A stretch of 64,000 bases of DNA from Gammaproteobacteria bacterium (GCA_027018875.1 JALUYA010000047.1:62001-126000); one strand, 5' to 3'; shown: positions 27,592-36,405, counted from the stretch's first letter. A program made the numbers and translations. Notes: generated by a model not told the origin, from the letters alone.

Positions 27592-29608
27592 TCTCTCGCT
27601 GCCGGCGTACGCTGCTATCGACCCCCGGCTGGCCTGGTGGCTGGCATTCACGGCCCTGCTCGCCGCCACCTGGCTGGTGTACCTGCCCGGGTTGACCGGA
27701 GGTTGGCTCCTCGACGATTACGGCAACCTCGTCAACAACGGGGGCCTGGCGATGTCGAACCTGAACTGGCAGGCATTGTGGCATGCCATGTGGTCATTCA
27801 AGGCCGGGCCGCTCGGGCGCCCGATATCGCTGGCCGGCTTCGCCCTCGAACGCTACTTTTTCGGGCTGGACCCTTATGTATTCAAAACGACCAATCTCGC
27901 CATTCACCTGCTGAACACGGCGCTTTTCATCGGCTTCACCCGCGCCCTTCTCGAAGCCTGGCGCCGCCGCCATGCCCCCGCCGTCTCCCCGCGACGAATC
28001 GTCTGGGTCGCACTCGGCAGCGGCACCCTGTGGGCGTTACACCCGGTTAATCTCACCTCGATTCTCTACGCGGTGCAGCGCGAGACCGCGCTCGCCGCCA
28101 CCTTCACCCTCGCCGGGCTATGGGTCTATGTCGTAATCCGCAAGCGCCTCGCCCTGACGCCCTGGACCCTCGTGCTGCTCGGCACAACGGTTGGGCTCTT
28201 CGGACTACTCGGCACCTATACCAAGGAAACCGGTGCCCTGCTGCCGGTATTCACCCTGCTGCTGGAATTCACGGTACTGCGTTTCGCCGATCCGGATGGG
28301 CGCCGCCGCCCCCTGCTGATCGTTCTCTACGCGTTCATCCTGATCGTCCCGGCGGTGGCGGGACTGCTGTGGCTGCTGCCCGGCATCACCACGCACGGTT
28401 ACCTGGGCCGCGAATTCAACCTCGGTGAGCGGCTGCTGACCGAGGGCCGGGTCGTGGTGTTCTACCTCGGGCTCATCCTCGGTCCCAGGCTCTCGGCCAT
28501 GACGCTCTACCACGACGACTTCGTCATCTCGACCGGGTTGCTTTCACCGCCGACTACCCTGCTTTCGTTTTTGCTCCTCGGCGCATTGCTCGCCTTGGCA
28601 CTGTGGCAAGTCCGCCGCCGACCCCTATTTGCGCTCGGTACCCTGTGGTTTTTTGCCGCCCAAATACTCACCTCTACTATTTTTCCACTGGAAATCGCCT
28701 TCGAGCATCGCCTGTATCTGGCCGCCTGGGGCATTATCCTTGCCCTGATGAGCCTGGTGTTCCTGGAACCCCTACGCATCCCGTTGCGACTTCCGCGGTG
28801 GCACCCGCGGCAGTGGCCTCGCTTCGGCGCGATCTTCGTGGTAATGCTGGCAATGGCGCTCGGGCTGGCCACCGCGGCGCGCGCCATGCACTGGAGCAGC
28901 AACCTGATGCTGGCGCGATGGAGCGCGAAAAACCACCCGGACTCGCCCCGAGGCACCTATCTGCTATCGCGGATCTACACCAATCTCGCCCTGGAAGGCA
29001 AACCGCAATTCATTGCTCCGGCCTTTGCGGCCTCGGAGAGAGCCGCCCGGGTATATGGTGCAGGGTTGGATCCGTGGGTGGCGATGGTCCTGCTGGCGGC
29101 CCAGACCGGGCGCCGGATCGATCCGGCCTGGTTCAAGGGCATGATCCGGACCGTCGCCGAGCGTCCCTTCACCGTCTCCGACGTCAATGCCATCGAGGCC
29201 CTGGTCTCGTGCATCACCCGGCAGCAGTGCCGGGTGCCGCGCACCGATATGCAACGCCTGTTCAGCGCCATCTATCACAGCCCCCACATTCGCCGACTGG
29301 GGATGAACTACGCCAACGTCTTGGTGACCGAGGCCAACTATATTGGCTACTCGAGCGCGGCGCAGCGCGCAAAATCCGCACCCCTGCTGCAACGGGCCGC
29401 AAACCTCATGCCCACGACGCCGCAGTACCAGGTCAACGTATTCAACATCGCCCTGACCGACGGTAAACTCGCCCTGGCACGCAAAATGTTGCACCGCGTG
29501 GAACGGCTGAACCGTCTCGGGAAACTCGACCTAACCGTTGCGCGCATGCGCCGCCGCCTCGCCGCCCATACTCACGCCGCGGCACCGGCCTCGAACGGGC
29601 CACACTGA
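27551..29608 (+). CDS. GT-C/TMTC-like membrane glycosyltransferase with TPR-like C-terminus, copy 3
   Basis: This 685-aa third paralogue has WLLDDYGNLVNNGG (Asp pair 55-56), GRPISLAGFALERYFFGLDP, LHPVNLTSILYAVQRETALA, TKETGALLPVF and GERLLTEGRV. The ATG at 27551 overlaps copy 2 by 41 bases; no later ATG, GTG or TTG precedes the first helix, so this start is kept, though no good ribosome-binding site is seen. The C-terminus resembles the others (TPQYQVNVFNIALTDGKLAL). It is followed closely by a GT2 glycosyltransferase, which may supply its lipid-linked sugar donor. Confidence 0.75.
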   Translation: MPQKQPACRLPIPDLSLPAYAAIDPRLAWWLAFTALLAATWLVYLPGLTGGWLLDDYGNLVNNGGLAMSNLNWQALWHAMWSFKAGPLGRPISLAGFALERYFFGLDPYVFKTTNLAIHLLNTALFIGFTRALLEAWRRRHAPAVSPRRIVWVALGSGTLWALHPVNLTSILYAVQRETALAATFTLAGLWVYVVIRKRLALTPWTLVLLGTTVGLFGLLGTYTKETGALLPVFTLLLEFTVLRFADPDGRRRPLLIVLYAFILIVPAVAGLLWLLPGITTHGYLGREFNLGERLLTEGRVVVFYLGLILGPRLSAMTLYHDDFVISTGLLSPPTTLLSFLLLGALLALALWQVRRRPLFALGTLWFFAAQILTSTIFPLEIAFEHRLYLAAWGIILALMSLVFLEPLRIPLRLPRWHPRQWPRFGAIFVVMLAMALGLATAARAMHWSSNLMLARWSAKNHPDSPRGTYLLSRIYTNLALEGKPQFIAPAFAASERAARVYGAGLDPWVAMVLLAAQTGRRIDPAWFKGMIRTVAERPFTVSDVNAIEALVSCITRQQCRVPRTDMQRLFSAIYHSPHIRRLGMNYANVLVTEANYIGYSSAAQRAKSAPLLQRAANLMPTTPQYQVNVFNIALTDGKLALARKMLHRVERLNRLGKLDLTVARMRRRLAAHTHAAAPASNGPH

Positions 29609-29666
29609 ACAAGCCGGGCGGCGGTATGCGACAATCGGCCGCATCCGCTCCCGGGGAACCCCGACC

Positions 29667-30533
29667 ATGCCCGCACTATCCATCGTCCTGCCCGCCCACA
29701 ACGAGGCCGAAACCCTGCCCTCGCTGCTTGCCGAGCTGCGCGGACTGTACCCCGAAGCCGAAATCGTGGTGGTCGATGACGGCTCCACCGACGGCACCGG
29801 GGAACTGGCCCGCGCCGGGGGCGCCGACCAGGTGCTGCGCCACCCTTACCCGATGGGTAACGGCGCGGCCATCAAGGACGGGGCCCGCAAGGTACGGGGA
29901 GAGGTGGTCGTGTTCATGGACGCCGACGGGCAACACCGGCCCGGTGAAATCGCCAAGTTGCTGGCGGCGCTGGAAGCAGGCTATGCCATGGCTGTCGGCG
30001 CCCGCACTGCCGGTGGCCATGCCAACCTCGCACGGCGCCTGGCCAACGGCTTCTACAACCGGCTCGCAAGCTGGGTCACCGGCTACCGCATCGCCGACCT
30101 CACCTCGGGTTTTCGCGCCGCCCGGCGTGAACTGTTCCGAAAAATTCTGTTTCTGCTGCCCAATGGCTTTTCCTACCCCACCACCAGCACGATGGCCTTC
30201 CTGCGCGCCGGATTTCCGGTGCGCTTCGTCCCGGTGGAGGTAAAACCCCGCGGCGGAGCCGCCAGCCACATCCGCCCCCTGCGCGACGGCAGCCGGTTCC
30301 TGCTCATCATCCTCAAGGTGGCCATGCTGTATTCACCGCTCAAGGTGTTCACACCGGCCTCGCTCGCCTTTTTTCTTGTCGGCGCCGGCTATTACGGCTG
30401 GACCTACACCACCTCGCACCGTTTCTCGAATATGAGCGCACTCCTGCTCATCGTCTCGGGGCTGGTGTTTCTGATGGGCCTGGTGGCCGAGCAGATCGCG
30501 ACCTTGCTTTATGCCAACACCAGCCGCGACTGA
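29667..30533 (+). CDS. GT2 family glycosyltransferase, polyprenyl-phosphate sugar synthase type
   Basis: The 288-aa protein starts MPALSIVLPAHNEAETLPSL and has VVVDDGSTDGTGEL and VVFMDADGQHRPGEI, the nucleotide-sugar and metal motifs of the DPM1/ArnC-like branch of GT2. It ends in two hydrophobic segments (FTPASLAFFLVGAGYYGW, LLLIVSGLVFLMGLVAEQIA), as in membrane-anchored enzymes that charge undecaprenyl phosphate. The frame is open upstream to 29538, but ATG 29667 fits the family. It lies 58 bases after the GT-C array, consistent with making their donor (inference). Confidence 0.82.
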   Translation: MPALSIVLPAHNEAETLPSLLAELRGLYPEAEIVVVDDGSTDGTGELARAGGADQVLRHPYPMGNGAAIKDGARKVRGEVVVFMDADGQHRPGEIAKLLAALEAGYAMAVGARTAGGHANLARRLANGFYNRLASWVTGYRIADLTSGFRAARRELFRKILFLLPNGFSYPTTSTMAFLRAGFPVRFVPVEVKPRGGAASHIRPLRDGSRFLLIILKVAMLYSPLKVFTPASLAFFLVGAGYYGWTYTTSHRFSNMSALLLIVSGLVFLMGLVAEQIATLLYANTSRD

Positions 30534-30671
30534 CACCCCGTGCCCGGCCCGCTCGCCCATGACTCGACGCCATCCTCGCCCGACTTCCACACACCGCCCG
30601 CCGGCGCTTCGCGCCCGAGCGCGCAGGCCGTGTGCCGAACCGGAAAACGGCGGCACGCAAGATCCGCGCCC

Positions 30672-31409
30672 ATGAGGCCCCCGGCCCCCGGGCGGCAGGC
30701 CCATGCCGTTCTCGATCTGCCTTCCCGCCGACTCAAGGCGCTCAAGATCGAGCATCTACTTAACCTGGTATCCGATCCCCAGCCGTTGCGGCTGCTGGAG
30801 ATAGGCACCGGCTCGGGCGGCATCTCCCATTACTTCGCCACCCACCCGGGGCTTGCCTGCGAAGTCACCGCCGTGGATACCGTCGATCAACGCCTGCTGC
30901 GCGAAGGCTTCGACTTCCACCGGGTCGAGGGCACTAAACTGCCGTTCCCGGACGCAAGTTTCGACGTCGTAATTACCAACCACGTGATCGAACATGTCGG
31001 CGATCTCAATGCCCAGCGCCATCATCTCCAGGAGGTGCATCGCATCCTGCGCACCACCGGCGTCGGCTACCTGGCCGTGCCCAACCGCTGGATGATCATC
31101 GAGCCCCATTTCCGCCTGCCGTTCCTGAGTTGGCTCTCCCGGTCGCTACGCAGTCCCTACCTGCACCTCGCACGCCGCGGCAAGCGCTACGACTGCGAGC
31201 CGTTGAGCCTCGGTCAATTAGAAAGGCTACTCACAGAAACCCGCTTTGAATACCGCAACCTCGGGGTCCAAGCCTGGCGCGAAATGTTAGCCATCGAGGG
31301 TGGCAGAGGCCTGCTCAACACGGCCGTCCGCAGGCTCCCCAATCTCTGGATCGCTCGGCTCGCCCCACTCGTTCCCACCCTGATCTACCGCCTCATTCGT
31401 AACCCCTGA
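30672..31409 (+). CDS. Class I SAM-dependent methyltransferase
   Basis: A Rossmann-fold methyltransferase with motif I LLEIGTGSGGISHYFA, the acidic loop end AVDTVDQRL, and motif FDVVITNHVIEHVGDLNAQ, as in UbiE/Methyltransf_11 proteins acting on small molecules or sugars. The frame is open from GTG 30540, seven bases after the glycosyltransferase stop, but those first 44 residues look like translated non-coding DNA; I prefer ATG 30672 (245 aa). Neither start has a clear ribosome-binding site. The context suggests a sugar or glycan methyl group as product, but the substrate is unknown. Confidence 0.75.
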   Translation: MRPPAPGRQAHAVLDLPSRRLKALKIEHLLNLVSDPQPLRLLEIGTGSGGISHYFATHPGLACEVTAVDTVDQRLLREGFDFHRVEGTKLPFPDASFDVVITNHVIEHVGDLNAQRHHLQEVHRILRTTGVGYLAVPNRWMIIEPHFRLPFLSWLSRSLRSPYLHLARRGKRYDCEPLSLGQLERLLTETRFEYRNLGVQAWREMLAIEGGRGLLNTAVRRLPNLWIARLAPLVPTLIYRLIRNP

Positions 31410-31499
31410 GTCCCGTTTCCAGCCACCAGGGAGGTCACGCCCGAATCGGAGCAACGCGATCCCCGCAAGCCCTGAAACCCGGCCCGGCCGGCACGGGGT

Positions 31500-33221
31500 T
31501 CAGCGGATATAACCGCGATGCTCCAGCTTGAGCATCAGGCTCTGGGCGGCCTCCTCCGGGGTCATGCCCTGGGTATCGACCTTGATTTCGGGATTCTCGG
31601 GTACCTCGTAGGGATCGCTCACCCCGGTGAACTCCTTGATCTGTCCGGCCCGCGCCCGGGCATAGAGCCCCTTGCGATCGCGGGCCTCGCAAACCGCCAG
31701 CGAGGTCGCCACATAAACCTCGATGAAGCCGCCGCCGCTCGCCTCGACCATCTCGCGTACCGCGCGGCGGGTCGCCGCATAGGGGGCGATCGGGGCGCAT
31801 AGAGCGATGCCCCCGTGCTTGGCGATTTCACTGGCGACAAACCCGATGCGCTGAATATTCAGGTCGCGATGGGCCTTGGAAAAGCCGAGTTCACTGGAGA
31901 GATTGCGGCGCACGATGTCGCCGTCGAGCAGCGTCACCCGCCGCCCGCCCAGTTCCAGCAACTTGACCATCAGGGCATTGGCGATGGTGGACTTGCCCGA
32001 CCCCGACAGGCCGGTGAAAAATACCGTGAATCCGCGCCGATACAGCGGCGGATGCGTGCGGCGCAACTCCTCCACCACCTCGGGAAACGAGAACCAGTCG
32101 GGAATTTCCAGCCCTTCGGCGAGGCGGCGGCGAAACTCGGTACCGGAAATGTCGAGTACGGTCTCGCCTTCGCGTACCTCATTCACCGGCGCATACTGGG
32201 CGCGCTCGCGTACATAGACCATCTGCTTGAAGGGCAGCATCTCGATGCCGACCTCGGCGGCATATTCGGCGACCAGTTCCTGGGCCGCGTAGGGATCGTA
32301 AAATGGAGTCCCGTCGGCGCGCTTGCCGGGGCCGGCATGGTCGCGGCCAACGATGAGATGCGTCGCGCCGTGGTTGCGGCGGATGATCGCATGCCACAGC
32401 GCCTCGCGGGGACCGCCCATGCGCATCGCCAGCGGCAACAGGGCCAGCATCGTAGTCTGTTCCGGGTAGCGTTTGACCAAGTGTTCGTAACAGCGCACTC
32501 GGGTGAAATGGTCGATGTCACCCGGCTTGGTCATTCCCACGCTCGGGTGAATGAGCAAGTTGGCCTCGGCCTCGCGGGCGGCGCGAAAGGTCAGCTCCAT
32601 GTGTGCCCGGTGCATCGGGTTACGGGTCTGAAAGGCCACGATCCGGCGCCAACTGCGCCGCTCGAAACGTTGCCGCAGATCATTCGGCGTCAGGCGCAAG
32701 TGCTTGAAATCGTAGTGCACCGGGGGAGCCAGGCCGATGACGCTTCCGCCCACATAGACTGGGTGGGTCTGCCCCAACAGGTAACGCACTCCCGGATGAG
32801 CCGGATCGGTGGTTCCGAACACTCCGGCCGCCTCCTCGCGCCGGTCGGGCTCCCACAGATCGGTCACCGTCAAAATCGCCAGTGCCACGCCTTCGGGATC
32901 GCGCAAGGTGATGCGCCGCCCCGGCGCGATCGTCTCGGCAAACGCTTGCGGAACATCCAGGGTGACCGGGATAGGCCACAATGCGCCGGAGGCGAGGCGC
33001 ATCGAATCGATCACGCCGCGATAGTCGGCACGCCCCAGAAAACCCGTGAGCGGGGCAAACCCGCCGTTGCAGATCAGTTCCAGGTCGCAGCGCTGGCGTT
33101 CACTGAGGCACCATTCGGGCAGCGACCCCGCTTCCCGCTTCAACTCCCGGAGTTGAGATTCGGGGGCGTAGCGCTCGGGTACCCGCCCGACTACCCGGCG
33201 ATCCACGCTGCTTCGGTTCAT
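31500..33221 (-). CDS. sat-cysC: Bifunctional ATP sulfurylase / APS kinase
   Basis: The 573-aa fusion has N-terminal ATP sulfurylase with QTRNPMHRAH (198-207) and GRDHAG (292-297), joined to APS kinase with P-loop GLSGSGKST (404-412), LLDGDIVRRNLSSELGF and the APS-binding segment IAPYAATRRAVREM. It either activates sulfate to PAPS or, in sulfur oxidisers, runs the sulfurylase half backwards to make ATP from APS. No cysD/cysN or aprAB lies near, so the direction is not settled. It stands alone, convergent with the methyltransferase gene. Confidence 0.94.
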   Translation of the reverse strand: MNRSSVDRRVVGRVPERYAPESQLRELKREAGSLPEWCLSERQRCDLELICNGGFAPLTGFLGRADYRGVIDSMRLASGALWPIPVTLDVPQAFAETIAPGRRITLRDPEGVALAILTVTDLWEPDRREEAAGVFGTTDPAHPGVRYLLGQTHPVYVGGSVIGLAPPVHYDFKHLRLTPNDLRQRFERRSWRRIVAFQTRNPMHRAHMELTFRAAREAEANLLIHPSVGMTKPGDIDHFTRVRCYEHLVKRYPEQTTMLALLPLAMRMGGPREALWHAIIRRNHGATHLIVGRDHAGPGKRADGTPFYDPYAAQELVAEYAAEVGIEMLPFKQMVYVRERAQYAPVNEVREGETVLDISGTEFRRRLAEGLEIPDWFSFPEVVEELRRTHPPLYRRGFTVFFTGLSGSGKSTIANALMVKLLELGGRRVTLLDGDIVRRNLSSELGFSKAHRDLNIQRIGFVASEIAKHGGIALCAPIAPYAATRRAVREMVEASGGGFIEVYVATSLAVCEARDRKGLYARARAGQIKEFTGVSDPYEVPENPEIKVDTQGMTPEEAAQSLMLKLEHRGYIR

Positions 33222-33283
33222 GGTTCGGAAAACCCCCTACCTGGAAATTGACAGGCTAGCATAACCGAGTGCCGCCCTCTCAC

Positions 33284-35470
33284 TCAGGAAAAGGTCCAGG
33301 CGAGCTTGGCAACCAGCTGATTCCCGCCCGTGACCCCGTTCCCCTCGGGGTTGTTGGTGGTGATTACCGGAACATCGTGGTTCCACACCAGGTACAGGTC
33401 GCTTCCGGGGCGCAGGTGCCACCGAAAGATGCTTTTCACCGACACCCGGTGTGAAATCGTATCGTACTGAGCGCTGTTGCTGAGCGTCACCGCGGGCGAT
33501 CCGGCCCAGGTCAGCCCGAGTCCATACAAGCGCAACACGAAATCGCCCTCCGGCAGGCGGCCGAAAACGCTTTCCGCGCTGAGCCGGACACTCCAATGCC
33601 CCCCCGGGGTGGCGTAGGCCACCGAGCCATCGACCTGGGTCAGGCGTCCATTGTAGAATCTCCCGGCGTGGATCGTGCCACCGATTTGCCAGGTGCGCCC
33701 CGCCGGCGAATTAGCCTGTATCCGGTAGCGGTTGTAACGATAGTCTCCCGCCGGAATAGTCACATTCGAAGCCACCTCGAAGGCCTGGGTCAGGCGCTGA
33801 AAGTGCGGCATCCAGTTCACCTCGAAGTGGGTGCCGTCGGCAAGCTGAAAATTGAACGGAGTCACAAAAAACCGCCAGTCGAGCAGCTCGCCCGTGGTGG
33901 CGGCGGTGTAATGCCCGTAGAACTCATAGAAGAACTGCCGCGCCCAACCGAAGTGGCCCAGCGGGTTCGGCCGCGGTTGATAGGCAAACCCGCCGTCCAG
34001 GGTGCGGATGCCGGGGCGCGGCAGAAACCCGAGCGCGGGGTACAGCGCCGGACCGAACTGATTGTAGCTCAGATGCCACGTCCACAGATCGTTGGGATAA
34101 GACACCCGGGCGCCCCAACCGCCGGCGTATCCCGGCACCGGATTGCCGACCGAGCGGGCGGTCCAGGCCGAGGCATTGAAGTTACGATCGCCGAACAGGT
34201 GAGTGGTTTCCCAGGCGGCGTCCATCCCAAGGAAAGTATTGTCGCTGGTGCCGGTCGGATCCCCATGAGTCACCAGTGTCCCGATTCGAAGCCCCCCGGG
34301 AAGCGGCCAGGCGAGCGCTCCGGCAAAGAGATTTTGCGGCCCGACACCCGCCCCCGAGGTGGTTTGGACATCCATTACCCCCACCGAAGTCAGGCCCGAC
34401 CGGCCCACCAATTTGGCGCCGGCGAGCACCGGTATCACCACGCCGTCAACCTGTCCGACCTGCCGTGAATAAAATGGGATGAGGCGATCGGAAAGCCCCG
34501 GGGCAAAGGCGAACAGGTTGGCTCCCTCGAGAAAGAACGCCCGGGTCTCGGGAATGAACAAGGGATACGGAGTCAAGTTGAGTTGGGCACTCGGCGCCTC
34601 GGCTTCGGCAAAATCGGGCCGCACGGTCAGCACTCCGGTGAGCCGGGGAGTAAGCGTTCCCTTCAGGGTGATCCCGGCCTTCTGCCGCGCCCCCCCGCCA
34701 CCCGCCTCGGCCACGACATAAGGCGTGAAGAACCAGTGCCGCCGCGCCGCGATCCCGGCCATGCCGAGCAACCGCCCGGCCTGGCGCAGATCGAATACGT
34801 TGCTGTTGAGCCTATGCCCGGCCCAGGTAAGCATCAGTTGCCGGCGCGGAACCATCCGCGCCAGGTTCATTTTCCAGCCCGAGTGGCCCGGATTAAAGCG
34901 CAGGGTGGAATAGGGAATGCGCAGCAGCGCCACCCAGCCCCAGGATCGGCGCCAGACCCGTACATCCCATAATCCGTTCCACTGCCACTCCGGGCGGGTG
35001 CGTCCCGGCGCCAGCAGACCGTCCCGGCGGGCGCCGCCGGCGTTGACCTGAAACACATAGCCCAGTTGACCGGTCGCATCGGGATCCAGCACCAGGCTGA
35101 CGTGATCGTCGTTGTCCTGCGAGGCATCGCGCAGCAGCGTATTCACGCTGATTCCGCCCGGATACGGATCCCGGTTGAAAAAAGCGACATACAGTGCCCG
35201 CCGGCCGCGAAGCAGTTTGACCGTAGTCACGAACCGGGTTGCCGCTCCGGGATCCGGCGACTGCTGAACCAATTTGCGAATCAGCGTGGCCCGGGTCCAC
35301 ACCCCGCCCTGGGGAAAATGGCGCCAGGGCACACGCCCGGGCGCCTGAACGATCCGCAGCGTCGGGATCGGCGAGCCCCGGGCGGGCAGGGCTAGCATCA
35401 GGCCCAACACCGCCCCGCCCAGGCCGAGGACAGCCGAATGCCCGCACCACGCCCCGGCCACCCGCGGCAC
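33284..35470 (-). CDS. Secreted CBM9/DUF5916-type outer-membrane beta-barrel protein
   Basis: The 728-aa protein has a signal peptide (VLGLGGAVLGLMLALPARGS), then a carbohydrate-binding-9-like domain (ALYVAFFNRDPYPGGISVNT, DDHVSLVLDPDATGQLGYVF). A long series of aromatic strands like DUF5916 barrels follows (FFLEGANLFAF, IPFYSRQVGQVDG), ending in LVAKLAWTFS, which closes with a C-terminal aromatic. The start is GTG 35470, directly after the stop of the dienelactone-hydrolase gene (TGAGTG), so the two are coupled. Function is unproven; a role with extracellular glycans is suggested by family name only. Confidence 0.7.
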   Translation of the reverse strand: MPRVAGAWCGHSAVLGLGGAVLGLMLALPARGSPIPTLRIVQAPGRVPWRHFPQGGVWTRATLIRKLVQQSPDPGAATRFVTTVKLLRGRRALYVAFFNRDPYPGGISVNTLLRDASQDNDDHVSLVLDPDATGQLGYVFQVNAGGARRDGLLAPGRTRPEWQWNGLWDVRVWRRSWGWVALLRIPYSTLRFNPGHSGWKMNLARMVPRRQLMLTWAGHRLNSNVFDLRQAGRLLGMAGIAARRHWFFTPYVVAEAGGGGARQKAGITLKGTLTPRLTGVLTVRPDFAEAEAPSAQLNLTPYPLFIPETRAFFLEGANLFAFAPGLSDRLIPFYSRQVGQVDGVVIPVLAGAKLVGRSGLTSVGVMDVQTTSGAGVGPQNLFAGALAWPLPGGLRIGTLVTHGDPTGTSDNTFLGMDAAWETTHLFGDRNFNASAWTARSVGNPVPGYAGGWGARVSYPNDLWTWHLSYNQFGPALYPALGFLPRPGIRTLDGGFAYQPRPNPLGHFGWARQFFYEFYGHYTAATTGELLDWRFFVTPFNFQLADGTHFEVNWMPHFQRLTQAFEVASNVTIPAGDYRYNRYRIQANSPAGRTWQIGGTIHAGRFYNGRLTQVDGSVAYATPGGHWSVRLSAESVFGRLPEGDFVLRLYGLGLTWAGSPAVTLSNSAQYDTISHRVSVKSIFRWHLRPGSDLYLVWNHDVPVITTNNPEGNGVTGGNQLVAKLAWTFS

Positions 35471-36136
35471 TCAGTCTTGCAACCGTTCGCGCAAAAAGCG
35501 CAAACTGCGATCCCAGGCAAGGGTCATCGCCGCCCGGTCATAGGTCTTACATTCCGCATTCAGGAAAGCGTGATCCGCTTCGTAGCGATAGAACTCGTAA
35601 GGCCGCCGGGCCGCCTCGAGCCCAGCCGCGAATTCGGCGACCATCCGTGGCGTAATCTCTTGGTCGCGGCTCGCGAAATGCCCCTGCAGGGGCGCCCGCA
35701 CCCTGTCCGGGCTCAGGTGCTCGAGTGGGGGTAATCCGTAAAAGGTGATTGCGGCGCTCACCTCCGGCACATGCGCCGCGGCCAGGACACCGAGCATGCC
35801 GCCGAGGCCGAAACCGATGCACCCGACCCTGCCGCCGAGCGCCAGTCGGCGCGCGGCACCCGTGAGAATCTGCCCCACGACGTGCTCATAATCGAGCGCT
35901 TCCATCGCCTCGCCCGCCCCGATCGTATCGGTATAAGGCACCACCTCACCGGCGTAGAGATCCGGAGCGAGCGCCGCGAAACCCGCAGCGGCGAGGCGTT
36001 CACAGAGCGTATGGATCTGGCTGTTCACTCCCCACCATTCCTGGATCACCACAACACCCGGCGCCTTGACACCCCCGGCACGAAACCCCGTGGCCGCTGA
36101 GCCATCCGGCGTCTCGAACTCGATCCTCTCGGTCAT
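35471..36136 (-). CDS. Dienelactone-hydrolase-family protein lacking the nucleophilic Cys
   Basis: This 221-aa alpha/beta hydrolase has the DLH fold signatures: PGVVVIQEWWGVN (with the helper Glu33), APDLYAGEV, a triad Asp158 in FASRDQEITP and His189 in ADHAFLN. The nucleophile elbow G-x-C-x-G-G reads GFGLGG, so residue 110 is Gly (codon GGC at 35807-35809); a Cys lies four residues earlier. The enzyme may be inactive as a hydrolase or do something else. ATG 36136 (MTERIEFETPDG) is chosen over upstream open sequence. It is coupled to the downstream barrel protein. Confidence 0.85.
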   Translation of the reverse strand: MTERIEFETPDGSAATGFRAGGVKAPGVVVIQEWWGVNSQIHTLCERLAAAGFAALAPDLYAGEVVPYTDTIGAGEAMEALDYEHVVGQILTGAARRLALGGRVGCIGFGLGGMLGVLAAAHVPEVSAAITFYGLPPLEHLSPDRVRAPLQGHFASRDQEITPRMVAEFAAGLEAARRPYEFYRYEADHAFLNAECKTYDRAAMTLAWDRSLRFLRERLQD

Positions 36137-36239
36137 CTCGTCACCATTCCCTGGAAACCGATTGCAAATTGTATAGCGTTGAGGTACTCCGTGCGGGCCG
36201 GGTGAGGCCCCGGCAAGGCGGCGGCGCAAGCGATGGGGG

Positions 36240-36335
36240 TCCAAGCAGCGGGGGCGGCGTCCGGGTCAAAGCGATTTTCTCGGTATCGAGCCGAACAATC
36301 AACGCCTACGGGTCAGCCACGGCGGCGGCGCGAAG
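36240..36335 (-). pseudogene. Remnant of an outer-membrane-factor (TolC/OMF) gene C-terminus
   Basis: Read on the - strand, one frame gives a stop codon followed by ALIVRLDTEKIALT, the same string found near the C-terminus of the intact OMF gene at 46876-48210. At DNA level 31 consecutive bases are identical (36271-36301 against 46937-46967), with scattered matches beyond. An in-frame TAG replaces the Gln codon just before the match, and no start or full frame exists. The scrap lies directly downstream of the first RND pump gene, where an OMF gene would be expected. Confidence 0.7.
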
Positions 36336-36405
36336 CAACGCATCCCGAATGGAAGGCGAAGGTCTGGATCATCGGCACAGGCATGCCCGCAATGGCCAAG
36401 CCCAA

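Noticed and set aside
30540-30671. N-terminal extension of the methyltransferase from GTG 30540
   Set aside because: The 44 residues are low-complexity and there is no Shine-Dalgarno; kept only as an alternative start.
31815-33251. 478-codon open frame on the + strand across sat-cysC
   Set aside because: It is the antisense of both catalytic domains, whose motifs are clear on the - strand.
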